A stretch of DNA of 31,900 nt from Candidatus Pacearchaeota archaeon (GTDB lineage Archaea; Nanobdellota; Nanobdellia; Pacearchaeales; GW2011-AR1): positions 1 through 31,900 of the forward strand of contig NZCQ01000072.1 in assembly GCA_002688335.1 (NCBI GenBank), written 5' to 3'. Positions within the stretch are counted from its first letter, which is position 1; each line of letters begins with the position of its first letter. The notes below the pieces were generated by a model. It worked only from the letters and a program-made list of their open reading frames with translations, did no database searches and had not been told where the DNA came from. The position numbers and the translations under genes were made by a program. This document shows positions 21,652 through 28,836 of this stretch, piece after piece.

Positions 21652-22140
21652 TTATTTTAAATTTCTATACTCAACAGTTAGGGTATTTGATCTTGGATCA
21701 TATTCAAGGTCTCTCGGTTTACTATCAAATTTGCTTTCCTTGATTGTTATTCCCAAATCATTGAGGTCTTGATTAATTTTATCTAAACTAAAAATGTCTC
21801 CAGAATTTACTATGGCTTCGCAATTTCTTGGATTTATACCTTTTTGCTCAATCATCTTTACAGATTCCTCAACAACATTGCTCGCATTAACATAATTAGG
21901 ATCTAAGCTATAAGTACCGCCACCCATAAATGGTGCTACATGAGACATTAGGGCATGATCCTTATAATCAAGAACTAATGTACTGCAAATAGAATAGCCT
22001 TCCGATCTTAATTTCCTTCCATTGGAATATCTGATCTGAGAGATAGGAATATCTATGGGTTCTCTAGAATTTTGTTTTCCACAACCAATTAAGGACATTG
22101 TAACCGCTAGACCGATTACTAAACGTTTTAAAAATCTCAT
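21652..22140 (-). CDS. Predicted lipoprotein, possibly CheD-like fold
   Basis: 162 residues. A basic start, hydrophobic stretch and lipobox S-L-I-G-C (Cys20) indicate an exported lipid-anchored protein. The mature part contains a C-S-T-L-V-L-D-Y-K-D ... S-H-V-A-P segment and later N-S-G-D-I-F-S. These recall the Cys and His of CheD-type amidases, but the match is weak and I infer only a possible fold relation. It starts 3 nt after aIF2-alpha ends. Codons such as CGT, CTA and GCG at its start differ from those usual here, so it may be an acquired gene. Confidence 0.6.
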   Translation of the reverse strand: MRFLKRLVIGLAVTMSLIGCGKQNSREPIDIPISQIRYSNGRKLRSEGYSICSTLVLDYKDHALMSHVAPFMGGGTYSLDPNYVNASNVVEESVKMIEQKGINPRNCEAIVNSGDIFSLDKINQDLNDLGITIKESKFDSKPRDLEYDPRSNTLTVEYRNLK

Positions 22141-22143
22141 TTT

Positions 22144-22866
22144 TTAACCCTTCTCAACTCCAAATTCACAACCTTCTTTTTTTGCTGATTTTTCTAATGA
22201 TTGAAGGGTTTTATTTAGGTCTTGTTTTATTTCTTTGAAATTATCTCCTTTGATATTTATTCTATATTTTCCTGCTGCTAGATAGGTTATCTTGCATTTT
22301 GTATCTTTGCATGAATCTTTGATTATTTTTTTGATTTTTAATATGCCGTTATTGGCGTTTGTTGAGAGTTTGAACAGTTGTTTTATTTCCTTGTCTTTAT
22401 CTTTTTTTGATTCTAAGATTTTGGTTATTTTTTCTATTTCATCTTTTTTCAGATATTTTTCTAAGGTTTTTGGTTCTTCTTTGATTGTTTCGAAGAAATC
22501 AGTTATTGAGTAATCCTCTGTTATTTCTTTGATTATTTTATCTGCTTTTTCTTTTAGAGTGGTTTTTAAAATCGATTTGTATGATTTTTCTTTTGATATT
22601 CTGTCTAGTAGCTCTTTTTTCTCTTGTTGTTTAACTCTTCTTAGTGATAAGTATATTTTATCTCCTTGTATTCTCAGAATTTTGCAGACTATTTTTTTCC
22701 CAGGGACTACGTAGTCTCTTAGATTTCTAATTCTTCCTGGAGATATTTCTGAAGTGGTTATTGTTCCCTCAGCTCCGTTTTCAATTTTTACAAATACAAT
22801 TGTTCCTAGTATTTTGTCTACCGTGCATAGAACTATCTCTCCTTCCTCTAAGTTGTGGTTGTTCAT
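22144..22866 (-). CDS. Translation initiation factor aIF2 subunit alpha
   Basis: 240 residues. Part of the heterotrimer that brings initiator tRNA to the ribosome. The N-terminal S1 domain (about 8-80) has G-E-I-V-x-C-T-V, E-N-G-A-E-G-T-I and S-E-I-S-P-G-R-I-R-N-L-R-D-Y-V, followed by K-I-L-R-I-Q-G-D-K-I-Y-L-S-L-R-R-V. A helical middle and a C-terminal alpha/beta domain (about 170-235) complete the fold. It is slightly shorter than typical (about 260-275). It lies 47 nt downstream of S27e and also has its own TATA-like box (about 22886-22899). Confidence 0.9.
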   Translation of the reverse strand: MNNHNLEEGEIVLCTVDKILGTIVFVKIENGAEGTITTSEISPGRIRNLRDYVVPGKKIVCKILRIQGDKIYLSLRRVKQQEKKELLDRISKEKSYKSILKTTLKEKADKIIKEITEDYSITDFFETIKEEPKTLEKYLKKDEIEKITKILESKKDKDKEIKQLFKLSTNANNGILKIKKIIKDSCKDTKCKITYLAAGKYRINIKGDNFKEIKQDLNKTLQSLEKSAKKEGCEFGVEKG

Positions 22867-22913
22867 GAAAAAATAGGATATTGGAGAGTTATAAATGTTA
22901 TCTTTTTAAGATC

Positions 22914-23090
22914 CTAATTAAGAACTTCAATTATTCTAGCTTTTATCTCGGCTTTTCCGCCTTTTGGCTCGGCTATTGTGTTTTCACACATTGGGCATTT
23001 TACCTTTGTTGTTGAACCTTCGAAGGTTATTTGCTCATGCTTGCAGCTAGCACATCTCACTTTTATGAATCTATATTTTGATTTACTCAT
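22914..23090 (-). CDS. rps27e: Ribosomal protein eS27 (S27e)
   Basis: 58 residues, full length for the archaeal protein. A zinc ribbon: V-R-C-A-S-C-K-H, then K-C-P-M-C-E-N-T, giving two C-x-x-C pairs; it ends A-R-I-I-E-V-L-N. Found by reading the minus strand directly. The ATG lies 10 nt from the MITE-like repeat at 23101, and a possible TATA-like sequence for it falls inside that repeat. The order S27e then aIF2-alpha is conserved in many archaea, often with Nop10 nearby; no Nop10 gene was seen between them here. Confidence 0.92.
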   Translation of the reverse strand: MSKSKYRFIKVRCASCKHEQITFEGSTTKVKCPMCENTIAEPKGGKAEIKARIIEVLN

Positions 23091-23100
23091 TTTCTTCTGA

Positions 23101-23241
23101 AGAGAACTTTGAAATAATGCAATTTCAAATTTCTCTAAGAAGAACTTTGCTGCGATTTGCTCAGAAATCTATATGATTTCTGATTCATTCAAAATCTAAG
23201 ATTTTGAAGACTTTGCAAATGTTATTTATGCAAAGTTCTCT
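23101..23241. repeat. MITE-like hairpin repeat, copy 1
   Basis: The ends are AGAGAACTTTG and its inverse CAAAGTTCTCT. Several internal hairpins are visible: TTTGAAAT/ATTTCAAA (23109-23130), AGAAATC/GATTTCT (about 23163-23181), CAAAATC/GATTTTG (about 23190-23206) and CTTTGCA/TGCAAAG (about 23211-23234). The first 60 nt match copy 2 closely. No coding capacity. It sits directly upstream of S27e and upstream of the membrane gene at 23342. Confidence 0.75.
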
Positions 23242-23341
23242 GAAAATATTGGGGAGAATGAGTTTTTAAAGTTTTGTTTTTGAATTTTTTAGTATATTAG
23301 GATATATGAATTTTTAAGTAACGATGATCCTTATTTTATGA

Positions 23342-23758
23342 ATGGCTAGAGACGAGATAGGAAATACGATAAATCTACTTATCTCAATAGTTGCTTTACT
23401 TATTCCTATAATCATTTTTATATTTTCTTCACCGGAAAATATAACATTGTTAATGATTATGATTTTTTCAACAATTGGAGTGTTTCTGTTAATATCTTAT
23501 ATTTTGATATATTTTTTTTCAAGGTGGAGAGAATATTCAGGTGATTTGAGTAAAATTAAAAAAGATAATGAAGAAATCAAAAAGTCTTTAAACTTAAATA
23601 AGTTGTTTAATAATATGGATGTGAGAGTGAAGGTTTTGGAGAGTCTTATTTTAAATAAGAATAAGAAAGGACAGCATATAGATCCTAGGATAATTATCTG
23701 GATTATTGTTATTATCTTACTGTATCTGTTTCTGAAAGTATCAGGAGTTTTGCCTTAA
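23342..23758 (+). CDS. Orphan three-helix membrane protein between repeat copies
   Basis: 138 residues. Two adjacent membrane helices (about 12-32 and 37-60), a charged middle with coiled-coil character (about 65-110) and a third helix near the C-terminus (about 117-135). TTTTTAAGTA about 28 nt upstream supports a leaderless ATG at 23342. It is flanked on both sides by copies of the same repeat, and its stop codon is made by the terminal inverted repeat of copy 2. No family recognised. Confidence 0.6.
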   Translation: MARDEIGNTINLLISIVALLIPIIIFIFSSPENITLLMIMIFSTIGVFLLISYILIYFFSRWREYSGDLSKIKKDNEEIKKSLNLNKLFNNMDVRVKVLESLILNKNKKGQHIDPRIIIWIIVIILLYLFLKVSGVLP

Positions 23759-23851
23759 GAGAACTTTGAAATAATGCAATTTCAAACTCCTCTAAGAGAG
23801 AACTTTGCTGTGATTTCCTTCGGAAATGTCAATTATGCAAAGTTCTCTTAA
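23755..23851. repeat. MITE-like hairpin repeat, copy 2
   Basis: A perfect 14-bp terminal inverted repeat: TTAAGAGAACTTTG (23755-23768) and CAAAGTTCTCTTAA (23838-23851). The internal TTTGAAAT/ATTTCAAA hairpin is shared with copy 1. The later part is shorter and has ATTTCC/GGAAAT instead. The TTAA at either end supplies the stop codons of both convergent flanking genes. Confidence 0.8.
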
Positions 23852-25182
23852 ACTTTAATTGTTTCAAATTCAAGTTTTCTTTTAACAAGATCTATGAACT
23901 TTTTTTCATCTTCAATGCTAATAGTGCAGCCTGCTGCATGTCTATGCCCTCCATATTCTTTTTCTGATCTTCCTAGTTCGTACATTATTGATTCGACGAA
24001 TTCTTTTAGGTTTCTTGAATTGGGGTTTTTGCCCGCCATTCTTAGAGAGATCTTTATTTTGTCTTCGTTGTATGCCATTGCTACTATGATCTTGCCTTGT
24101 TTATATGTGGATGAGAAGGAAAGTATCGAAGCTAGAGTTCCAATTATGGTGTCTTTTATTTGATCTTTTGCATTTATTATGACATATTCTCTTCCCTCTA
24201 TACTTCCGTTGTTCTCTATATATTTTAGTCCCGAGATTATGTTTTGTCTGTATTTTAAGTATATTCTTTCTGCTTTTTTTCTTGCCTCTCTGTTCCCTAG
24301 ACAAAGGAGTAAGGCTATTTCTGGATAACCCATTCTACTGCAGGCATTTATTATTGCAGATATCTCTCTAGCATCTTCTATCTTGTTGAAGAATTTTACT
24401 AGGAAAAGATTTCCTATATGTTTCGAAGAGTCTTCTGAGGACATCTTTAGCATGAGGGCTGTAACAAGGCTTTTCATTTCTTGATCACTTAAGTCTATTA
24501 AGGATTTGTATGACCTTCCTATTTTGTCGATATTGCAATCTTTTAGAAGATCGATAATGTTTTCTTTATTTCCCGTTATTCCTGGAATGAATGGACGTGA
24601 AGAGTATTCCAATGCTTTGTCTAAAGGTCTCGTGGATGGATATATTAGGATGCCTTTTTTTACTTGAACATCAGCATCTTTAATTATTTGATTTCTAGTT
24701 TTGTTAATGTTTTTTTCCATGACATCTCCAACCATTCCAAGTATTGCTAGATGTGCTAGGTTTTTGTTTTCTTCTGACATTTCTTTTGAGATGAGGTATG
24801 CTAGTTCGGCACTGCATAGGCTTTCTTTTTCATTGAATAAGTGCGGGTTGAATATGTGGATATTTTCTAGGGATTTCTTTAGTTTTATTTCATGATGATC
24901 TATTATGAATATGATGTTTTTTAGTTTTGATAATTTATTTATGTTTCCTGAAGCTAGATCTATGAATAATAATATCTTGTCTTCTGGCAGAGAGTTTATT
25001 TCTTCCTCAGTTAGTTGTTTTACTATCTTAGTTGAAAATTGTTTTTCTAGTTTTCTAAGTGCTTGTGAGATAATTGTTGTTGAAGTTATGCCATCTGTGT
25101 CAAAATGGCCAATTACTAGAATTTTTTTATCCTCCGTTTTTTCTAAGAATAGTTTGTTGAATTCTTTGATTTGTTTTATCAT
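23848..25182 (-). CDS. DHH/DHHA1 phosphoesterase, archaeal RecJ-like nuclease
   Basis: 444 residues. Motif I V-I-G-H-F-D-T-D-G-I-T-S (23-34), motif II F-I-D-L-A-S-G (73-79), motif III I-I-D-H-H-E (93-98), G-M-V-G-D-V and the DHHA1 signature G-G-H-R-H-A-A-G (about 421-428) are all intact, predicting an active Mn-dependent single-strand exonuclease. Euryarchaeal relatives include GAN, which binds GINS at the replisome, and RecJ-like proteins that trim 3' ends in proofreading. Which of these it represents cannot be told from sequence alone. Its stop lies in the terminal repeat of the MITE-like element. Confidence 0.88.
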   Translation of the reverse strand: MIKQIKEFNKLFLEKTEDKKILVIGHFDTDGITSTTIISQALRKLEKQFSTKIVKQLTEEEINSLPEDKILLFIDLASGNINKLSKLKNIIFIIDHHEIKLKKSLENIHIFNPHLFNEKESLCSAELAYLISKEMSEENKNLAHLAILGMVGDVMEKNINKTRNQIIKDADVQVKKGILIYPSTRPLDKALEYSSRPFIPGITGNKENIIDLLKDCNIDKIGRSYKSLIDLSDQEMKSLVTALMLKMSSEDSSKHIGNLFLVKFFNKIEDAREISAIINACSRMGYPEIALLLCLGNREARKKAERIYLKYRQNIISGLKYIENNGSIEGREYVIINAKDQIKDTIIGTLASILSFSSTYKQGKIIVAMAYNEDKIKISLRMAGKNPNSRNLKEFVESIMYELGRSEKEYGGHRHAAGCTISIEDEKKFIDLVKRKLEFETIKV

Positions 25183-25357
25183 TTTCCTCTTTTTTGATTT
25201 TGCTATTTTCTAGCTAAAACAAAGTGATAAATTTTTTTTAGTTTAAAAAGATTTAGTGATAAGGTTTGTTAGTTTAAAGTAGTAAGTGGATTATTTGAGG
25301 AATTATTTTTTGGAAAGATATAGAAATTTATTTAAACTTCTTTTTGTATGGGCAAAC

Positions 25358-25636
25358 ATGAAAGGGACATCATTAGAGGATAAATCTCGAGAAAATTCGT
25401 CTGAAGGAAATCCAATCTTTAGGGTCTTAAAGAATTCTTTAAAAAAAACAAATGTAATTATGGGGGCATTATTATTAGTATATGGGACTTCATATATTGG
25501 GGCTTCAATTATTGCAGATACTAATAAAGATGGTGTGACAAGTATAAGGGAGTGGGAGGATATCTATAAGGCATCTGGAGAACGAGATCCTCTAAGAATC
25601 ATTAAATATTATTACGATGGAAATTTAAGAGAATAA
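25358..25636 (+). CDS. Single-pass membrane protein with one EF-hand-like loop
   Basis: 92 residues from the ATG at 25358; TTTATTTAAAC is centred about 26 nt upstream, which argues against the in-frame GTG at 25286. A membrane helix (about 33-53) is followed at once by D54-T-N56-K-D58-G-V60-T-S62-I-R-E65, with ligands in EF-hand positions 1, 3, 5, 7, 9 and 12. The loop would be just outside or just inside the membrane depending on topology. Calcium binding is predicted from the loop pattern only. No family recognised. Confidence 0.6.
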   Translation: MKGTSLEDKSRENSSEGNPIFRVLKNSLKKTNVIMGALLLVYGTSYIGASIIADTNKDGVTSIREWEDIYKASGERDPLRIIKYYYDGNLRE

Positions 25637-25644
25637 TCTAGGAG

Positions 25645-25998
25645 TTATTTTTTCATCTCTTGATAATCACTTCTTTTTTTGAATTTTGCTTTTGTTATTA
25701 TTAATGATCTTTCTGCTCTTTTATCTTGCTTGTTCTTTTTGTAGTGTTCAATTATCTTCTTAAGTTTTTCATCTAGATTTTTAGTTGTGGGCTCTTCAAA
25801 CTTCTCTGCCATTGCTTCTTTCATACTCATTCCATATATGCTGATTTTTGGGATCCCGTATTGATCTCTTAGAATTAATCCAATTTTCTCTGCTGTTAAT
25901 TCCTCATTTGCTAATTTTGCAACTATGTCTTTTACTTCTTTCTCCGAATATTTGAGCCATGTCGGTTTTTCTAGTTTTTGTTTTGATGTTTTCGGCAT
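25645..25998 (-). CDS. rps15: Ribosomal protein uS15
   Basis: 117 residues. The archaeal N-terminal extension is clear: K-P-T-W-L-K-Y-S-E-K-E-V, then I-G-L-I-L-R-D-Q-Y-G-I-P. The S15 core (about 70-115) retains E-H-Y-K-K-N-K-Q-D and E-R-S-L but is diverged, and the usual C-terminal end (Y-Y-K-x-x-G-x-L-P) is missing. It is therefore shorter than the common 145-155 residues. The start is supported by a TTTAAA box centred 26.5 nt upstream, shared with tRNA-Gln. Confidence 0.88.
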   Translation of the reverse strand: MPKTSKQKLEKPTWLKYSEKEVKDIVAKLANEELTAEKIGLILRDQYGIPKISIYGMSMKEAMAEKFEEPTTKNLDEKLKKIIEHYKKNKQDKRAERSLIITKAKFKKRSDYQEMKK

Positions 25999-26021
25999 GT
26001 CTAATTAGATTGGAGAAGGTT

Positions 26022-26027
26022 TTTAAA
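26022..26027. promoter_or_regulatory. Palindromic TATA box shared by rps15 and tRNA-Gln
   Basis: TTTAAA centred at 26024.5 is exactly 26.5 nt from the S15 ATG (25998, minus) and 26.5 nt from the first base of tRNA-Gln (26051, plus). Confidence 0.55.
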
Positions 26028-26050
26028 GGTTGTGTTGTTTTGAGTTTTGG

Positions 26051-26124
26051 TAGCCCGGTCGTCTAGTCGGTCAAGGATACGAGGCTTTGGACCTCGAGAC
26101 CCAGGTTCGAATCCTGGCCGGGCT
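26051..26124 (+). tRNA. tRNA-Gln (anticodon TTG)
   Basis: 74 nt including the discriminator base. The acceptor AGCCCGG (26051-26057) pairs with CCGGGCT (26117-26123); discriminator A26124. The anticodon stem CGAGG/CCTCG holds the loop CTTTGGA with anticodon TTG, reading CAA. The T arm contains GGTTCGAATCC. No intron and no encoded CCA. It ends one base before the Bud32 stop codon on the opposite strand. Confidence 0.95.
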
Positions 26125-26125
26125 A

Positions 26126-26725
26126 TTAATACTTATCCTTATATCTGCCTCTTGATTCAACCTTTTTGAGTTGGTTAAGAATTTCTTCTCTTCTTTCTGG
26201 TTTATAGCTTTCTAGGATTATTTTCCAGATTTCTTTGAATATTGAGAAATGTTTTGCATCTAATGCTTGTGAGAGTAGATGAAGGTCTACTGCCTTGTCT
26301 TCTAGTTTATATGAGTGAAAGGCTAGCCCGAAGTCTATGAAAAATAATTGATCGTTTTTTAAGATCATATTGCTTGTTGTTAGGTCTCCATGAATTATGT
26401 CCTGATCGTGTATCTTGGTTATTATTTCTCCGATTTGCTTTGCAATTTCTTTATAATCTAGGTTTTCTAGGTTGTCTGAGAGTTTTTGTCCATCAATGAA
26501 GTCCATGATGATTGTTTCTTTATCGTCTGTTTCTATAATCTTTGGAACATTAATTACTTTAGAGAGTTTAGAGATTATTTTAGCCTCGGACTTTGTTCTG
26601 TGCTTTCTTAGTTTTTTGTCTAGCTCTTCATGTCTATAGGACTTTTTTATTCTCGACTTTGTTATTTGGTTGTTATTTAGATAGATTGTTGCTTCTGCTC
26701 CTTTTGCTATTGTTTGCGGTTTCAT
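26126..26725 (-). CDS. bud32: KEOPS complex kinase/ATPase Bud32
   Basis: 199 residues, a free-standing Bud32 rather than a Kae1-Bud32 fusion. It regulates t6A modification of tRNAs reading A-starting codons. Kinase motifs: A-K-G-A-E-A-T-I-Y (7-15), K23 region, H-G-D-L-T-T-S-N (112-119) and I-D-F-G-L-A (130-135); R-G-R-Y-K near the end is the usual basic tail. It starts one base after SRP54 stops, so the two form an operon. Confidence 0.93.
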   Translation of the reverse strand: MKPQTIAKGAEATIYLNNNQITKSRIKKSYRHEELDKKLRKHRTKSEAKIISKLSKVINVPKIIETDDKETIIMDFIDGQKLSDNLENLDYKEIAKQIGEIITKIHDQDIIHGDLTTSNMILKNDQLFFIDFGLAFHSYKLEDKAVDLHLLSQALDAKHFSIFKEIWKIILESYKPERREEILNQLKKVESRGRYKDKY

Positions 26726-26726
26726 T

Positions 26727-28100
26727 TTAAAACTTAACTTTCTTCCCGAACTTTTTAGCTATTTTCATCATTTGTTTTTGAGAGAATCCTTGAGAGGGAT
26801 CGAGATCTTGAAGTTCTCCTCCTTGAGTGAGATCTTTTAACATTTTGTATTGTTTTATTAGTTGTCTGATGTCAGAAGTTGTTGTCCCAGACCCTTTTGC
26901 TATTCTTCCTAATCTTGATGTTTCTTTTTCAATAATTTCTGGATTTTCTATTTCCTCTTGGGTCATTGAATCTATTGCATGTTGCCACTTCTTTAATTTA
27001 TCTTCTTGAGCTCCTAAAAGATTGTCTGGGACTTTTGCTTTTCCTAGCCCTGGGATCATTTCTATCATTTTGGAGAAACTTCCCATGTTTCCCATTTGTT
27101 TGATTTGTTCTTGGAAATCTCTTAGGTCGAATTTTCCTTCTTCTAATTTTGATTTTAGATTCTTTTGAGATTTTTCATCTACTGCTGACTGGACTTTTTC
27201 TAATAATCCTTCTAAGTCTCCTAGTCCAAGCATTCTTGAAATGAATGATTTAGGGTTAAAGGTTTCGAAGTCGCTTGCTTTTTCCCCTGTTCCTATGAAG
27301 TAGACTGGAGAGTTTGTTTCATTGCATGCTGTTAGGGCCCCTCCTGCTTTTGCAGTGGAATCCATTCTTGTTATTATTACTCCGTTTATGTCTATTGTTT
27401 CTTGAAATTTAGAGGCTTGATCTTTTGCAGCTTGTCCGATGTCTGCTTGAATTGTTAGGATTTTGTAATCTGGTTTTATCTTATCGTTGAGGTTTTTTAT
27501 TTCTGAAACTAATTCTTCATCCAATGAATGCCTTCCTGCAGTGTCTATTATCACTAGATCGAAATCTTTTAATTCATTTTCATATTTTTGATAGATAGCT
27601 AAAGGATCTTTTTCATTTTTATCTGTGAATGCTTGTATTTTGTTTTGTTTTCCTAGTTGTTCAAGTTGTTCTGAAGCCGCTGGCCTGTAAACATCAAGAC
27701 CTAACATGGCTGTTTTAAATCCTCTTTTTGCATAATAACTAGCTAGTTTGGAAGTGGTTGTTGTTTTTCCTGCTCCGTACAAACCGGTTAGCATTATTTT
27801 ATTGTTTTTTCCTTTTTCAAGTGTTAATTCATGCTTTTCATCCCCTAGCAAATGAAGAATTTCATCGTGAAGAATTTTGGTAATATGTTCTTTTTTTTCT
27901 ATACCTTTTATTTTTTCATTTGCAGCTTCTTTTTTTATTTTATCTCCTATTTCTTTAACTAAATGGATGTTAACATCTGCTTGTATTAAAGCACGTTGAA
28001 GATCTTTGACAACTAATTCAATAGTTTTTGTATCAATAAATATGGCTCCAGCTATTTTATCGAATCCTTTTTTAAGTGCTGATGATAAGGAGTTTAGCAT
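26727..28100 (-). CDS. srp54: Signal recognition particle protein SRP54
   Basis: 457 residues. The GTPase of SRP that binds signal sequences as they leave the ribosome. The N domain (about 1-95) is followed by the G domain with G-L-Y-G-A-G-K-T-T (106-114), D-V-Y-R-P-A-A, D-T-A-G-R-H and R-M-D-S-T-A-K-A-G-G-A. The methionine-rich M domain has I-P-G-L-G-K and S-R-L-x-R-I-A-x-G-S-G-T, the 7S RNA-binding motif. A TTAATAA box 26 nt upstream supports the start. Confidence 0.96.
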   Translation of the reverse strand: MLNSLSSALKKGFDKIAGAIFIDTKTIELVVKDLQRALIQADVNIHLVKEIGDKIKKEAANEKIKGIEKKEHITKILHDEILHLLGDEKHELTLEKGKNNKIMLTGLYGAGKTTTTSKLASYYAKRGFKTAMLGLDVYRPAASEQLEQLGKQNKIQAFTDKNEKDPLAIYQKYENELKDFDLVIIDTAGRHSLDEELVSEIKNLNDKIKPDYKILTIQADIGQAAKDQASKFQETIDINGVIITRMDSTAKAGGALTACNETNSPVYFIGTGEKASDFETFNPKSFISRMLGLGDLEGLLEKVQSAVDEKSQKNLKSKLEEGKFDLRDFQEQIKQMGNMGSFSKMIEMIPGLGKAKVPDNLLGAQEDKLKKWQHAIDSMTQEEIENPEIIEKETSRLGRIAKGSGTTTSDIRQLIKQYKMLKDLTQGGELQDLDPSQGFSQKQMMKIAKKFGKKVKF

Positions 28101-28208
28101 GTAAAATAGAGTTGGTTAAGGGTTAATAAAGTTGTGGTTTGTGGGTTGATTATGAGGTTATTTAACAAAGATAATTAGATTTATATATGGGTTTCTTATA
28201 CAGAGATT

Positions 28209-28835
28209 ATGGTCCCACAAAAATTATTAGAGAAACATTATCTTGAATATTCGACTCGTTCAAATGATAGAATTAAAGATCGAGAAAGGGCAAAAAAATC
28301 AATAGTGCGACAAGTGTTAAGTAAGATGAATTTTAAGATAAGAAATGAGAATATTAAGATAGTGGTTTTGGGGGCGTCAGATGAAAGATATATTTCAGTT
28401 CATAGAAGAATATTTGAAGAAATTTTAAGATGTTCAATTGATATTGTAACTCTAGACATAGATACTAAACATCTTGGAGGAGAATCAAAGACTGTAATCT
28501 CTCATGATGTCACTAAACCTTTCCCTAACGTTTTTTATGATATAGTATTTAGTCATGAGTTAATGAAATTTCTTTCTCCGAATGAACGGTTGGCTGTTAT
28601 TAGGAATTCTTATGAAGCAATAGGGGATGGGGGAATTGCTATGCATGTTCTACATGAACCTTCAATTAAAGGTACTTCGGAATTAAGGCCCTGGCAAAAT
28701 AGAGTTGATCCTAATGATTTAATAAAAAAATTGAAGGATATAGGAATATTTGCGACTAAACTTGAGTTTGATAGCGATACAGATATTGATTGGGCTCGGA
28801 AAACAACAGTAATTGTTTTGAGTAAAATAGAATAA
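28209..28835 (+). CDS. Class I SAM-dependent methyltransferase-like protein
   Basis: 208 residues. After a helical start (about 1-45) there is a Rossmann-like series: I-V-V-L-G-A-S-D (about 50-57), V-T-L-D-I-D (about 79-84), H-D-V-T-K-P-F-P (about 97-104), Y-D-I-V-F-S-H-E-L-M-K-F-L (about 108-120) and an I-G-D-G-G strand. These match class I methyltransferase motifs, though motif I (L-G-A-S-D-E-R-Y) lacks the usual G-x-G. Substrate unknown. TTTATATAT centred 26 nt upstream gives a leaderless start. Base usage is richer in A-ending codons than SRP54 or FtsY. Confidence 0.65.
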   Translation: MVPQKLLEKHYLEYSTRSNDRIKDRERAKKSIVRQVLSKMNFKIRNENIKIVVLGASDERYISVHRRIFEEILRCSIDIVTLDIDTKHLGGESKTVISHDVTKPFPNVFYDIVFSHELMKFLSPNERLAVIRNSYEAIGDGGIAMHVLHEPSIKGTSELRPWQNRVDPNDLIKKLKDIGIFATKLEFDSDTDIDWARKTTVIVLSKIE

Positions 28836-28836
28836 A

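Noticed and set aside
23101..23851. CRISPR array or riboswitch reading of the two hairpin-rich repeats
   Set aside because: Only two copies of unequal length, with terminal inverted repeats and a gene between them. One copy lies at the 3' ends of both flanking genes, which does not fit a leader riboswitch.
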